Positions 11,646 to 22,177 of a DNA stretch of 64,000 nucleotides are shown one piece after another. Origin of the DNA: Petunia secreta (Eukaryota; Streptophyta; Magnoliopsida; Solanales; Solanaceae); NCBI GenBank assembly GCA_029990175.1, contig JARKIP010000011.1, forward strand, positions 5,642,001 through 5,706,000, written 5' to 3'. Position 1 is the stretch's first letter. Each line of letters opens with the position of its first letter. Under the pieces are notes generated by a model that was not told where the DNA came from, ran no database searches, and saw only the letters and a list, made by a program, of their open reading frames with translations. The position numbers and the translations under genes were made by a program.

Positions 11646-11835
11646 CACTACTACTGCTGAGTGCTGCTGCTGAGTGCTGCTGTTGCTGCTGCTGCTGCTG
11701 CTGAGTGCTGCTGCTGCTACTCCTGCTGCTGCTGCTACTCCTGCTACTGCTACTACTCCTGCTACTTCTGCTGCTACTGCTGCTCCTGCTGCTCCTGCTG
11801 CTGCTGCTGCTACTGCTACTACCACCACCACCACT
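11646..11835. repeat. CTG/CTA/CTC-rich triplet microsatellite
   Basis: About 190 bp of imperfect triplets dominated by CTG with CTA and CTC interruptions, ending in a CCA/CAC run. ORFs on both strands here (poly-Ala/Val or Cys/Tyr-rich) are consequences of the repeat. Confidence 0.92.
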
Positions 11836-11948
11836 TTACATTAACATTTTTTTAGATTCTTTCATTAAAAGTTTTTAGCTATTTCAAACTACAAACATAA
11901 AAATCTACAAGTTCATGGTCTAGACATAAGACAATGTTAAACACAAAC

Positions 11949-12503
11949 TGCATTGGGTGAAAATTGGCGTGCTCGGTCAGCACCTCGAAATGGTAAACCG
12001 AAGAGAAAGCGAGCCGACACTCCGAAGAGAAACGATTAAACTCGCGACTAAGTCACCGAAGCCAAGTTCCAACGCCATGACCGAAGGCAAGTTGAACACC
12101 GGGCTTCGGTAACACGTCCTCTTATCCGAACAGTAAGGTCAGATTACCGAAGCCTTGTGACCAAGTTTCGGTAACCACCTTGGTTCTAGCGGCTTTGCAG
12201 CCCACTACTTTTCCCCACTAACTTCTCTATTTAATGTCCAGATCGTGGGAAATGCACTAGCTGATGGTGGAAAACGTGGGCAATACTCTTAGGCCTATAA
12301 ATAGTAGTTCATTTTGTATTATAGGCATCCAGAAATTTGTACTGAAACTCTACTCAAATTTGTATTCACAATCATATATAAAAATACAGTTATTTTTCCG
12401 CATTTATATCTTTTTTGCGTGTTTGTTCAACTTTGATACGAAGAATTGCTTATATTCGAATCCAAATTCGATTTGAACTCCTAAACTGATTTAGGCCCAT
12501 ACA
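11949..12503 (+). repeat. 5' LTR of Retand-1
   Basis: Runs from TGCATTGGGTG to CCCATACA. It is homologous to 22178-22733 and 24704-25259, both of which begin TGTATTGGG. U3 contains several ACCGAAG/CTTCGGT motifs, partly as a dyad (TTACCGAA...TTCGGTAA), upstream of the TATA box. Confidence 0.95.
12296..12303 (+). promoter_or_regulatory. TATA box in Retand-1 5' LTR
   Basis: TATAAATA in the context GGCCTATAAATAG, conserved in all three Retand LTRs in the window (22526-22533 and 25052-25059). It is the likely RNA polymerase II promoter of the element. Confidence 0.8.
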
Positions 12504-12506
12504 AAT

Positions 12507-12524
12507 TGGCGCCGTCTGTGGGGA
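12507..12524 (+). other. Primer binding site of Retand-1
   Basis: TGGCGCCGTCTGTGGGGA begins three bases after the LTR end. It starts with the TGG expected opposite a tRNA CCA end. The tRNA identity is not decided here. Retand-2 has TGGCTCCATCTGTGGGGA at the same place. Confidence 0.75.
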
Positions 12525-12595
12525 TATAAGCAGTAACGCTTCGTTCCAAAGTTTTCACGTCCGTTTTTCACCAAAGATTACGATTCAACAAAGTT

Positions 12596-14220
12596 ATGGC
12601 TGACAATGGCGGTAACAATAGTGAACGGGCTGACGTTCCGTTGAACCAACAGCCCATCTCACCAATGATGACTGAAGAGTTCCAGATTTATGTTGTCACT
12701 ACGCTAAGAGCTCTCCAAAATAGACAGGACGAGCAAGCGAACATTAATGCTGAATTTCGCGCTTCATTAGAGGCGACGAACAGCGCTGCCCCAAACAGCA
12801 CCCAGCCTTCGGCTCCTAGTGGAGGCATCCCGATCTTCGTTCCTCCGGGCATCATAACAGGGGGACCTCACAACGGGGCCACGTCTGGGGGCTCGGGGAA
12901 CAATCTAACTACCACGCCACACTTCGGGACGGTTCCCACCGTGGCTGAGACAACGTCCTCAGTTGACGTTGAAAAGATGAGCAGGGAGATCGAGGCTCGC
13001 ATCGAGGCGCGCGTGGAAAAGCGCCTCGAGGGCGTGCCGGGGATACCAAAGGAGGAAGACGACCTCGATATCGATCAATACAGGGAGCTGCCCTTCAAGC
13101 CCGAAGCGGCTCCGGCTCCAGCTCCAACTCCCAAAGGCTTCAAACTCATATTCTTGAAGAAATACGATGGGACCACCGATCCCAAAGAACACATAAGAGA
13201 ATATATGGCAATGGTGAAGAGTAACAACTTAACGGCTGTACAGCTCGAGTCGATGTTCTTGAAGAAGTTCGGGGAGTCATTAGAGAAGGGGGATCTTCGT
13301 TGGTATATGTGTCTACCAGCGGGGTCGATTTCCTCATTTAAGGAAATATCCAGCGCCTTCGTCAAGGCGCACACCGGAGCGCAAAAGATCCTCCAAAGGA
13401 AGGAGGATATATGTGAAGTAAAACAAAAGCCCGGTGAACCACTTAAAGAATTTCTTGAACGATTCCACGCCGAACGCATGGAATTGCCTCGGATGGACGA
13501 TACCTTGGCCATCATGGCATTTGAAAAAGGTATCAATGTTCGCAAATTCCGACGCTGCCGCCGAATTGTGGAAAGAACTACAACAATATCAGGTCCTAAC
13601 ATGGGAGGATCTACATAGGCGCACTTACTCCAAAATCAGATTGGAAGAGGCTGAATTCAAAAGCCGAGGTTATCATCAACGAAACCGAGGCGAATCTTCA
13701 AATCGCGCCGAGGCGCCACGAAGCAACCCAAAGGGGAGGTATGAACTATATACCTCGACAAGGCAGCACGTCAGCCAAAGGCTAGGAAACACCCTCGGTA
13801 ATTCATACCCAAATTCTCACATAAGCCAAAGGCTCGGAGGGAAGGTTCTACCCAATATGAACCAAAGAAATCCCCTAAGCTCCGCTTCGGCCCCAAAAAA
13901 GGATCTACCTCGGATCCAAGACTACAACTTCAATATATCGACCTCGGAGCTGCTCAATGTTGTCAAGGGGACTGCCGGGGTAAGGGTTCCCAAGGATATG
14001 AGGACCCTGGCAGATAAAAGAGACCACAATCTGCATTGCGAATTCCACGCAGATTATGGCCATAGGACCGAGGATTGCAAAGCTTTGCGCCTCGAGGTAG
14101 CTCACTTGCTGAAGAAGGGAGTTTTGGCTGACTTCCTCACTGACAAAGGGAAAGATAATTTTTCCAAGAACCGAGGCGATGGACAACCACCTTGGGCTCC
14201 ACCCCCGGAGAGAGTAGTGA
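12596..14220 (+). pseudogene. Retand-1 gag (frameshifted)
   Basis: The start is the ATG at 12596 (MADNGGNNSE), after a 92-bp leader. An N-terminal linker is followed by the retrotransposon gag domain (about residues 200-330, RWYMCLP motif). A 1-bp insertion near 13545 (CGCAAATTCC against CGCAATTC in Retand-2) shifts the frame, and gag continues in the frame running from 13434. A CEFHADYGHRTEDC zinc-finger-like motif lies near 14035. The first frame ends at 13618 after 340 residues, so only a truncated Gag could be made. Confidence 0.9.
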
Positions 14221-14825
14221 ACGTCATTACCGGGGGGTCAGAGGTGAACGGCGTAAATTTTGCCGCGGCCAAGAAATTTGCCAAGCTCTCCATCACCATG
14301 GAGAAAAGAACCCGAGTTGGAGGCTCGGGCAAAGATATTGTGTTCGACGATGATGACTGTGATGGGATGATGTTCCCTCATCACGATGCTCTAGTTATCA
14401 TGTTGAGAATCAACGACTCTGACATCAAAAGAGTCTTGATCGACCCCGATAGCTCAGTTAATATAATCAGCTACGGGGCTGTTAAGAAAATGTGGTTGAA
14501 TGGGGAAGTTGTTCCCAAATCAACGGTGTTAGTTGGCTTCAACAACTCCACGGAGAAAACGTTGGGTGAGATCACACTCAAGACATTCGCCGAGGGGGTT
14601 ACCAAAGAAACACTATTCCAAGTCATGCCCGAGGATCTAGCCTACAATGTGATCCTCGGAAGGCCATGGATCCACTCCATGGAAGCTGTCGCCTCCACCT
14701 TACATCAAGTGATTAAATTCCCTACACCTTGGGGAGTTCGATCAATCAAAGGGGAGCAACGAGTAGCAAGGGAGTGTTATTCGGTTGCATTAAAGAGTGG
14801 AGTCGCCCCGGCCGGGCCAAAGCAA
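14221..14825 (+). pseudogene. Retand-1 aspartic protease domain, active-site glycine replaced
   Basis: This region is continuous in frame with the end of gag. The retropepsin active site reads LIDPDSSVNIIS near 14440, where Retand-2 has LIDPGSSVNIIS: the glycine beside the catalytic Asp is now Asp, which should abolish activity. The second half has the NVILGRPW flap-region motif typical of plant gypsy proteases. It ends at the TAG at 14826. Confidence 0.85.
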
Positions 14826-14828
14826 TAG
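14826..14828 (+). other. In-frame TAG between protease and RT (CAA-TAG-CAA)
   Basis: The reading frame is open from 13434 to 15752 except for this single TAG. The surrounding codons are CAA TAG CAA CGA. Retand-2 carries the same TAG at 27545-27547 in the same codon context, in frame with its RT. The context resembles the tobamovirus-type leaky stop (CAA-UAG-CAR-YYA) except at the last codon. Readthrough is inferred; splicing or simple shared decay are alternatives. Confidence 0.7.
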
Positions 14829-17065
14829 CAACGACAGGAACCGGGGTCAAGTGGGGAGGACGCCCGAGGAGAAGTCGAAAAGATTCTAGCCTGCATTCAA
14901 GAGCCTCGGAAGCAAAAAGCCGAGGACTCAACTGTTGAAGAGCTGGAATCCTTCACCCTATTGAAAGATTTCCCCGATAGGAAAGTGTTTGTCGGCTCGG
15001 AGTTGGACCCGGAGTCGAAAAAGGCGATTATAGAAGTTTGGAAGTCCAACCATGGTTGTTTTGCTTGGTCCCATTCAGACATGACGGGTATCGATCCAGA
15101 GATCATGACCCACAAACTGAATGTGGACCCAAAATTTACCCCGGTGAAACAGAAGAAAAGACCTCATGCCGGGGCCAAAAAGAAGGCGATCGAGGATGAA
15201 ACTGCCAAGCTACAAGAAAATGGTTTCATAAGAGAGGTGAAATACCCCGAATGGCTGGCCAATGTTGTGGTTGTACCGAAGAGGAACGGCAAGTTGAGAA
15301 TGTGCGTAGACTACACTGACTTAAACATAGCTTGCCCCAAAGATTCATATCCATTGCCACAAATTGACAGGTTAATAGACTCCACGGCTGGACACAAACT
15401 ATTGACTTTCTTGGATGCATATTCGGGCTATAATCAGATCATCATGGACTCGAAGGACGAAGAGAAGACCTCGTTCATCACTGACCGAGGTACCTTTTGT
15501 TACAAGGTGATGCCCTTCGGTTTGAAGAACGCCGGGGCGACCTACCAAAGGTTGGTATGTCGCATGTTTAAAGAATATATTGGAAAGTCTATGGAGGTCT
15601 ACATAGACGATATGCTCATCAAATCGATCCAAATGGAGGATCATTTGAACCATCTGAGGGAAGCCTTTGCTGTGTTGAGGCAGTATGGCATGAAGCTAAA
15701 CCTGAGAAGTGCGCCTTCGGCGTTGGATCAGGCAAATTCTTGGGGTTCATAGTCTCTAAACGAGGAATCGAGGCCAACCCAGACAAAATCAAAGCTATTG
15801 AAGAAATCCCCGAGGAGCTAACCGGGGTGAAAGAAGTTCAACGCTTGACTGGTCGGGTCGCCGCCTTGAGTCGATTCATCTCAAGGTCCTCGGAGCGATG
15901 CCACAAGTTCTTCTCCGTTTTGAGGAAAAACAACCACTTTGAATGGACACCGGAGTGTAAACAAGCGTTGAAAGATTTGAAACAATATTTGGCTAACGCA
16001 CCGTTGCTTGCCAAGCCAAAAGAAGGTGAAACATTGCTGGTCTACCTTGCGATGTCCGAGGTGTCAGTCAGCGCTGTGTTGGTTCGAGAAGAAGATGGCA
16101 AACAACAGCCCATCTACTATGTGAGCAAGACACTCCTCGACGCTGAAACCAGGTATCCACATTTGGAGAAATTAGCACTTGCTTTACTTGTTACTGCTCG
16201 GAAGCTACGATCCTATTTTCAATGTCACCCAATAGCAGTAGTCTCAACCTTCCCTTTAAGGAATATATTGCATAAACCGGAGTTATCAGGGAGGTTATCC
16301 AAATGGGCGGTAGAGTTAAGCGAGTACGACATTACTTACCAACCTCGGACTGCCATTAAGTCTCAAATCTTGGCAGACTTCGTGGCTGATTTTAGTATTG
16401 GAATTTTGCCCGAGGCGGAAAAGGAAAACTCCCTAGAAAAAGGAACCTCTTCGGGGCTGTGGATACTTTACACCAATGGGGCAACAAACTCCAAAGGTTC
16501 TGGGTTAGGCATAGTCTTGAGAGCACCCACCGGGGAGAAAGTTAGGCATTCGGTTCAGTTCAAGAAAGTAACCAACAACGAGGCAGAATATGAGGCAGCT
16601 TTAGCAGGTTTGGAGCTGGCTAAGGAAATAGGGGTTGAAAGAATCGAACTGAGATGTGATTCACAGTTGGTAGTGAACCAAGTCCTCGGTGATTATACGA
16701 CCAGGGAGCCCAGAATGCAACTATACTTGGATCGAGCACAAAGGATCTTGGCGCACTTCCAAGAATGGCGAGTTAAACAAGTGCCTCGGGAGGAAAATAC
16801 CGAGGCTGATGCTTTGGCAAATCTTGGTTCGGCGATCGATGAAACTCACTCGGGGACAGACTCAGTGGTTCGGCTGCTGTCCGCGCAAATAAGGGAGATG
16901 AAGTTGCAAGTTAACTCAGTGGACAACCGATGGGATTGGCGAAGTAAGTTCATCTCTTACTTCGACTCGGGGACTGTCCCCCAAGACAGAAAAGAAGTAA
17001 AGAAGTTAAGGACCCAAGCGGCCCGATGGCCAAGTGTTTGGGTCCCGATGAGGCAAGATACGTGA
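14829..17065 (+). pseudogene. Retand-1 RT and dual RNase H
   Basis: RT (about 14960-15700) carries a YIDD catalytic box near 15602. A 1-bp deletion near 15703 (AACC-TGAG) moves the frame; translation resumes in the frame of 15740-17065. The first RNase H (about 16040-16380) lacks the catalytic Asp (YLAMS) and resembles the tether-like RNase H of Tat elements. The second, archaeal-type RNase H (about 16450-16850) keeps NNEAEYEA, RCDSQ and EADAL, but its first catalytic Asp is Asn (LYTNGA; Retand-2 has LYTDGA). The frame ends at 17065, just after a 49-bp deletion. Confidence 0.9.
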
Positions 17066-18123
17066 TGGCTGAAGTGCACGAAGGCGAATGTGGCAACCAC
17101 TCAGGGGGAAAGTCCTTGGTGCGTAAATTATTAAGAGCTGGGTATTATTGACCCACAATCAGTGCCGATGTGAAAGCCTTCGTGCAGAAATGTGATAAGT
17201 GCCAACGCCATGGGCGAATGATCCACCAACAGGCCGAGCCTCTCCATTCGGTGGTATCGCCATGGCCCTTCATGAAATGGGGAATGGATGTCGTTCGACC
17301 ATTGCCCAAGGGAAAGGGTGGTGTTCGTTTCATCTTAGTTTAGACCGATTACTTCACAAAATGGGTGGAAGCGGGGGCTCTCACCGAGGTGAAACAAAAG
17401 CAAGTGATCGACTTCATCAAAAAGAACATTATCTACAGGTTCGGCGTTCCAAAAGAAATTGCTTGTGACAACGGTAAACAATTCATGGGGGCGGCTATCA
17501 TTGATTTTTTCAAGCAGTGGGGGATCAAAAGAATTGCTTCGACCCCTTACCACCCAAGTGCCAATGGCCAAGCTGAGTCTTCGAATAGAATCATAATTGA
17601 AAATCCCAAGAAGAGACTCGATGAGAAAAAAGGTCCTTGGCCCGAGGAGTTGCCCGGGGTGTTATGGGCCATGCGAACAACGGAGAAAAACAGCACCGGT
17701 GAGACTCCTTTCTCACTAGCTTATGGCATGGACTCCCTCATCCCCGTAGAAGTGGGCGAACCAAGTCTTCGGTATGCTCACACCGCCGAAGACGCCAACA
17801 AAGAAGCAATGCGCATAGAATTAGATCTGCTCGAGGAAAAAAGGGAATTAGCTTTGGTTCGGCTAGTCGCCCAAAAAAGGCAGATCGAAGCTTACCTCAA
17901 TAGGAAAGCCAAACTTAGGGACTTCAAAGTTGGAGACTACGTGCTGAAAACTGTGAATCAATCAACAAAGGAAGATAACGGGGGAAAACTTATTGCGAAT
18001 TGGGAAGGACCCTATAGAGTCAAGGCAATCGTTGGAAAGGGCTCATATCAAATCGAGAATCTGCAAGGAGAACCCGAACCTCTGAATTGGAATATCTCCA
18101 ACCTGAAGCGATACTACTTCTAA
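17066..18123 (+). pseudogene. Retand-1 integrase
   Basis: An HHCC-like zinc finger (CDKCQRHG near 17190) is followed by the catalytic core: GMDVV (Asp), ACDNGKQF (Asp) and NGQAESSNR (Glu), giving the DDE triad. A TGA (17151-17153) and a TAG (17341-17343) interrupt the N-terminal half. From 17344 to the TAA at 18121-18123 the frame is open. The C-terminus (EGPYRVK...NLKRYYF) is the usual Tat-clade integrase end without a chromodomain. Confidence 0.88.
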
Positions 18124-18749
18124 CCGAGTTAAACACATTTCAATCTCATTAAATTCATCCACGGCCCCGAGCCGAACAACGCTCCCATGGCCTCGATCGA
18201 AATTTACTAACTTGCTCCCCGTTCCATTTTTTGCTTGACCTTTTCAGGAAGCGAAACGAACGATTTCCAGTGCTCGGATCTTCATCAGGATTCACAACCG
18301 AACACTGGGGGGAGTGAGAAGGGTTGATATCGAGGTCGACGTCGAGCCTCCCAACCGAAGCTTATCTTTCCGACAACCGGGGACTCACGCCCGGGGAATT
18401 GATTTAGTACATTGTAAATTAGCCCAGTAGCGGCATATTGTCAATTCGCTTTTATTGAAAATTCATTTTTCACCCAAGGTCCGCTTCGACTTGGTTTTAT
18501 GTAATTAGCCGATTTCTGGCTCGTTGATATCAATGAATGACTTTGACATTATACCCATTTTTATCTGTTTAAAACTTGCACTCCGAAGTTGCACAATGCA
18601 TCGACTCGAGGACAAGACGTCGTTCTAAGTTTACATTGGTTAAATTCAACTAAGTCTTGCAAGTAATTTATTTATTCTTAGCAGAGTGTTCGGTATTTGC
18701 AAAGGCCAACACTCAAGACAAAAATACAAATGATCAGTCTCCATTAAAA
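18124..18749 (+). other. Spacer downstream of Retand-1 pol
   Basis: Non-coding on both strands. Rich in CCGAG/CTCGG words like the rest of the family. It separates the converging pol and antisense transcription units. Confidence 0.6.
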
Positions 18750-18852
18750 AGCCCGAAGGCTGAAAAATATTTACATCAACAAGGACCCGAAGGTCCAAAG
18801 CTATGCATACATAAAAGCCCGAAGGCCGATGTCCAAAAAGGCATGAAGGCCT
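18750..18852 (-). repeat. Four short hairpins downstream of the antisense gene (cUUCGg type)
   Basis: On the minus strand three hairpins have the loop TTCG closed by C-G: AGCC-TTCG-GGCT (18750-18761), GGACC-TTCG-GGTCC (18783-18796) and GCC-TTCG-GGC (18817-18826). A fourth is AGGC-CTTCAT-GCCT (18839-18852). The stems differ but stay complementary. They begin 41 bp past the stop codon of the antisense gene, so they would lie in its 3' UTR. Confidence 0.75.
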
Positions 18853-18892
18853 AAAAACAAAATAAAAACATCAAAATGTTCATCATCAAACA

Positions 18893-21807
18893 CTAAGGCT
18901 GCGCCCCGTCGGCATCTTCACTGCCCTCTTCGGCACTATCGCCTTCATCTTCACCTTCGGGCCCGCCATCATCTCACCCCTCACTCGAAGGGAGCTCGTC
19001 CACAATCCTTTGAGCCTCGGTGGCAGCCTCCCTTGCCTTGGCAATCTCATCTTCAAGTACAATCTGCCCAGCCTGGACTTGTTCAAGTGCGCTAAGCCTG
19101 GTCTTGACAACGGCCCATGTTTCCTCAAACTTCGCCCTTGTTGCCCTAACCTCGGCCCGCTCATTAAGATACGCAATCCTGCCCTCGAGCTTGGATATCT
19201 TGCCCCGAAGGGCTGGCACCTGGTCCACTTAGCTCTGCAACTCGATGAGTTTTGCGTTGTACTCCCCAAGCTTACTGCGATATTTTTTGCCTGCTTCAAG
19301 CACTTCGGTTTTTTCCCTAAAAAGCTCAGCCTCAAGGCGAGCATTTTCAAGGCTCAACCTCGAACGCTCTGCAGTAAATTCATTCGTCGCAGCTTGGACT
19401 CGAGCTTCGGCGGATTCCACAGCCACACGAAGATCAGCTTCGGCCTTCGCCGAGGCTTCATTGGCAAGTTCCAGCTCATCATTTAGAATTTCAAATCGAG
19501 ACTCTAGCTCGGTAACTTGCCCCCTAAGAATCTTCTTCTGATCATCCCAAGCGGCGGCAGCTGTTCTGATCTCTTTAGCTCGATCGCGCTCGAGGTGAAC
19601 AGCTTGCAATGCAAGAACCAAACTCTGCGTTTGAAACACTGTATCAGTACCGGAAAAATAGTGAGATCAACTATGTAGAATGCGCACTAAGACTTACCCG
19701 AAGAGCTGAAGGGGCGGAGACACCCATCAGGCTCATTGGGCTGAGATTCTGAAGGGCATGAGCTTCGGCAGGGCCAAGTATGCCATCAAGGGCCACGATA
19801 TCCTCTTTTGTGGCATCCAGCAGATTCGCATCGGGATATATCTCCAGAGCCCAGGGAACAGAGCTGGTAGGCTTCGGCGAGGCTCGAGAAGCTTTAACCG
19901 TACCCTTAATCAGGCCTTCACCCACTCTGGCCTTGCCCTTTCGCTTTGCAGCTTCTTGATCAAACTCCTCCACGTTTATAACCTCGGTTGCCCCACCAAC
20001 CTCGGGCCTCGACTCTTGAACGGGCTCAGAGGCCGGTTCTGGCCTTACCTCGGGGGCCAAGGGGGGAAGCTCTTCATCGCTGGGCTCATCAATGAGTCCC
20101 TGGCGTTTTGTGATCGACGCTTCGGCAGCAGGAGCAGTTGCTTTCTTGACCCGAGGTCCCTTCGCCTTGGCCGCTCGCTTCGACACAACCCTCTTTCTTT
20201 TGGAACTTGGGGAAGGAAGGGAAGCAATTCGTTTAACATGAGAAAGTGTAGAGGTGGAAACGCAAAAAAACTGACCCAAGAAAATTTCATCACCTTGTGA
20301 GGTCCCCGGGCTAGACGAACCCTTGGCTTTCTTCTCATCAATGAGCCGCTTTGCCAAGGTCGCCATTTGGGCAACGCCCTCGGCGATGTCAAGCACCGTC
20401 CTCTCTTTTTTCCTCTTTTCTTTCTTATCTTTCTTCTCTTCTCCTCCCCCCTCAACTTCCACTTCGGCTCCTTCCTCCTCTTCGGTTTCTCTCACAGCCC
20501 TGTTAGGGAGACCTATACAAATGAAAAACATTAGACCACGACGGTTCAAAACCAATAAAAGGCAGATCACCTATACGAACGCACAACTCACCATACCTCT
20601 TACACGCCCATCGGTTCCCCTCCAAGCCAGCTAATATCATCCACTGTCGCTCTGGGCGCGTCTTCGCCTGCATAACTTTGGTACCCACTCAAGCAAATTC
20701 CATGGTGGGTTAATTGGGACCTTCTCAACTACAAGTCATGGATAAAAGGTCAGACATTATGACAATCCAAAGCCGAAGGGAAAACAGAAGTAGACACTTA
20801 CGTTGAGCATTCCATACTTCGGGAAAGCCAGGTTCGGCTGACAGCAACCTCGTAGGGATGAGCACATACCGATCATTCCAACCTCGGTCTCCATGGTCCT
20901 CACTCTTGCTCAGAATTGCGTAAGAGCCCCAAGGCAGAAGGGCCACCACCCCGGTCTTATGGAAGTAAGGATAATAGAGAGAGATCAAATGTTGGAAGGT
21001 GAAAGGCAGCCCAGCTATGTCACTCAAATACTCGAGGGCTTGGACGACTCTCCAAACCCCGGGCCCAAGTTGAGCTAGACAAAGGTTGTAAGATCGGCAA
21101 AACATATCAATAATGGGGTGCACAGGCAAGTTAAATCCTATGGTGAAGGGGTAGGTAAAATCCGAAGAGTACCCCTCGACGTGCATGGAGACAGCCGAAT
21201 CCGGCGCCGGGATCCTAATCTCCACTTCGGGTCCCCACCGGCAGTCAGTTCGAACAGCCTCAAGCTTGTCCTCGGTTATGATGCTCGGGGTGACATTAAC
21301 TGGAATATTTCTTTTCTTCCCCTTCTGAGCATCGGACTGAGCATGAACCTTCAAGTCCTTGTCATTGTTGAAACTTGAAGGAATGACCAACCGAGGATCG
21401 ATCTCAACCTCGAGAGGAATCTTCCTCTTCGACTTTTTCGATGGGCCAGCTTTGGTCTCCCCTTTTGAGCCACTGGTTCCACTAACCTCGGCTCCGCCTA
21501 CCGAACCGCTCGCCTCTTTGGCACTGGTGATGCCATCACCTTCGACGTCACCCCCGTCCTTGTCGCGATCGTCATCGCCTACGTCAAGCTCCACATCATA
21601 ACTAACCTCCGCCAAATCACGGCTAGCCCGCGCTTTACGCCTCTTAGGAGCAGGAGCCGCAGACGCGGCCTCGCCACCAGCTCCCGCTTCGACCACCTGC
21701 AATGGTGGCACAGAGGTGATCGCTTCATCGTTCATTACCATGGCGGCAAAGCGCTCCTCCCTCTCACCAGAATCACTTGAGCCGTGACCAGAGTTTGTCT
21801 CAGACAT
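18893..21807 (-). CDS. Retand-1 antisense gene (aORF), probable multi-exon, damaged
   Basis: The ATG at 21807 (MSETNSGHGS) opens a 336-codon first exon: an acidic Ser-rich N-terminus, basic KKSKRK and APKRRK clusters (possible nuclear signals) and a plant-transposon-protein-like region (WRVVQALEYL, WNDRYV). A consensus donor (GTAAGTG) lies at 20801 just as homology-like coding ends. A later exon (about 20480-19698) is Lys/Glu-rich and ends at another consensus donor (GTAAGTC, 19697). The last exon (about 19635-18893) is Ala/Glu-rich coiled coil with heptads, ending DGAQP. TAA at about 19229 and TGA at 18974 break the last exon. Exon 2 (about 20730-20550) is uncertain. Function is unknown. Confidence 0.6.
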
Positions 21808-21933
21808 AGTGACAATCAAATGGGGAAGAGAATTAAGATCAGAGAAGCAGATTTGGAGAGTGAAGAAACTTTCTCTGTAAAAATTATGGTTAGCGTCAAG
21901 ATTTCAAGTGAAGAGGAAGGAGGTGAAGTGAGG

Positions 21934-21941
21934 TATTTATA
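21934..21941 (-). promoter_or_regulatory. TATA box of the antisense gene
   Basis: The minus strand reads CTATAAATACC 127 bp upstream of the ATG at 21807. A CT-rich leader (CTCACTTCACCTCCTTCC) follows. This gives the antisense gene its own promoter inside the element, separate from either LTR. Confidence 0.6.
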
Positions 21942-22158
21942 GGAGATTTACACGTGCAAGTTGGAGAAGCAATGATGACTGTAACGTTGGAGAAAACAAA
22001 AAGACGGCGCGACCGTTCGGTGACCTATCAACAGCCGCCACGTAACGCGGAACGGCAACTCGACAGACGTGTAACTTTTGAAATCCTTGGATAGAGTTTC
22101 GCCACGTCGACTTGCCGCTCAAATTCATTCCACTCCTCGGCAACCTCGGCGTTCACCC

Positions 22159-22177
22159 GAGGAGTGGGGGGACTATC
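22159..22177 (+). other. Polypurine tract of Retand-1
   Basis: GAGGAGTGGGGGGACTATC abuts the TG of the 3' LTR. Confidence 0.8.

Noticed and set aside
11661..11855. Cys/Tyr-rich or Ala/Val-rich ORFs
   Set aside because: Direct products of the CTG-type triplet tract on either strand.
18974..19639. Coiled-coil ORFs as an independent host gene
   Set aside because: They are in frame with each other, lie between pol and the 3' LTR of Retand-1 and follow a consensus splice donor, so they are the last exon of the element's antisense gene.
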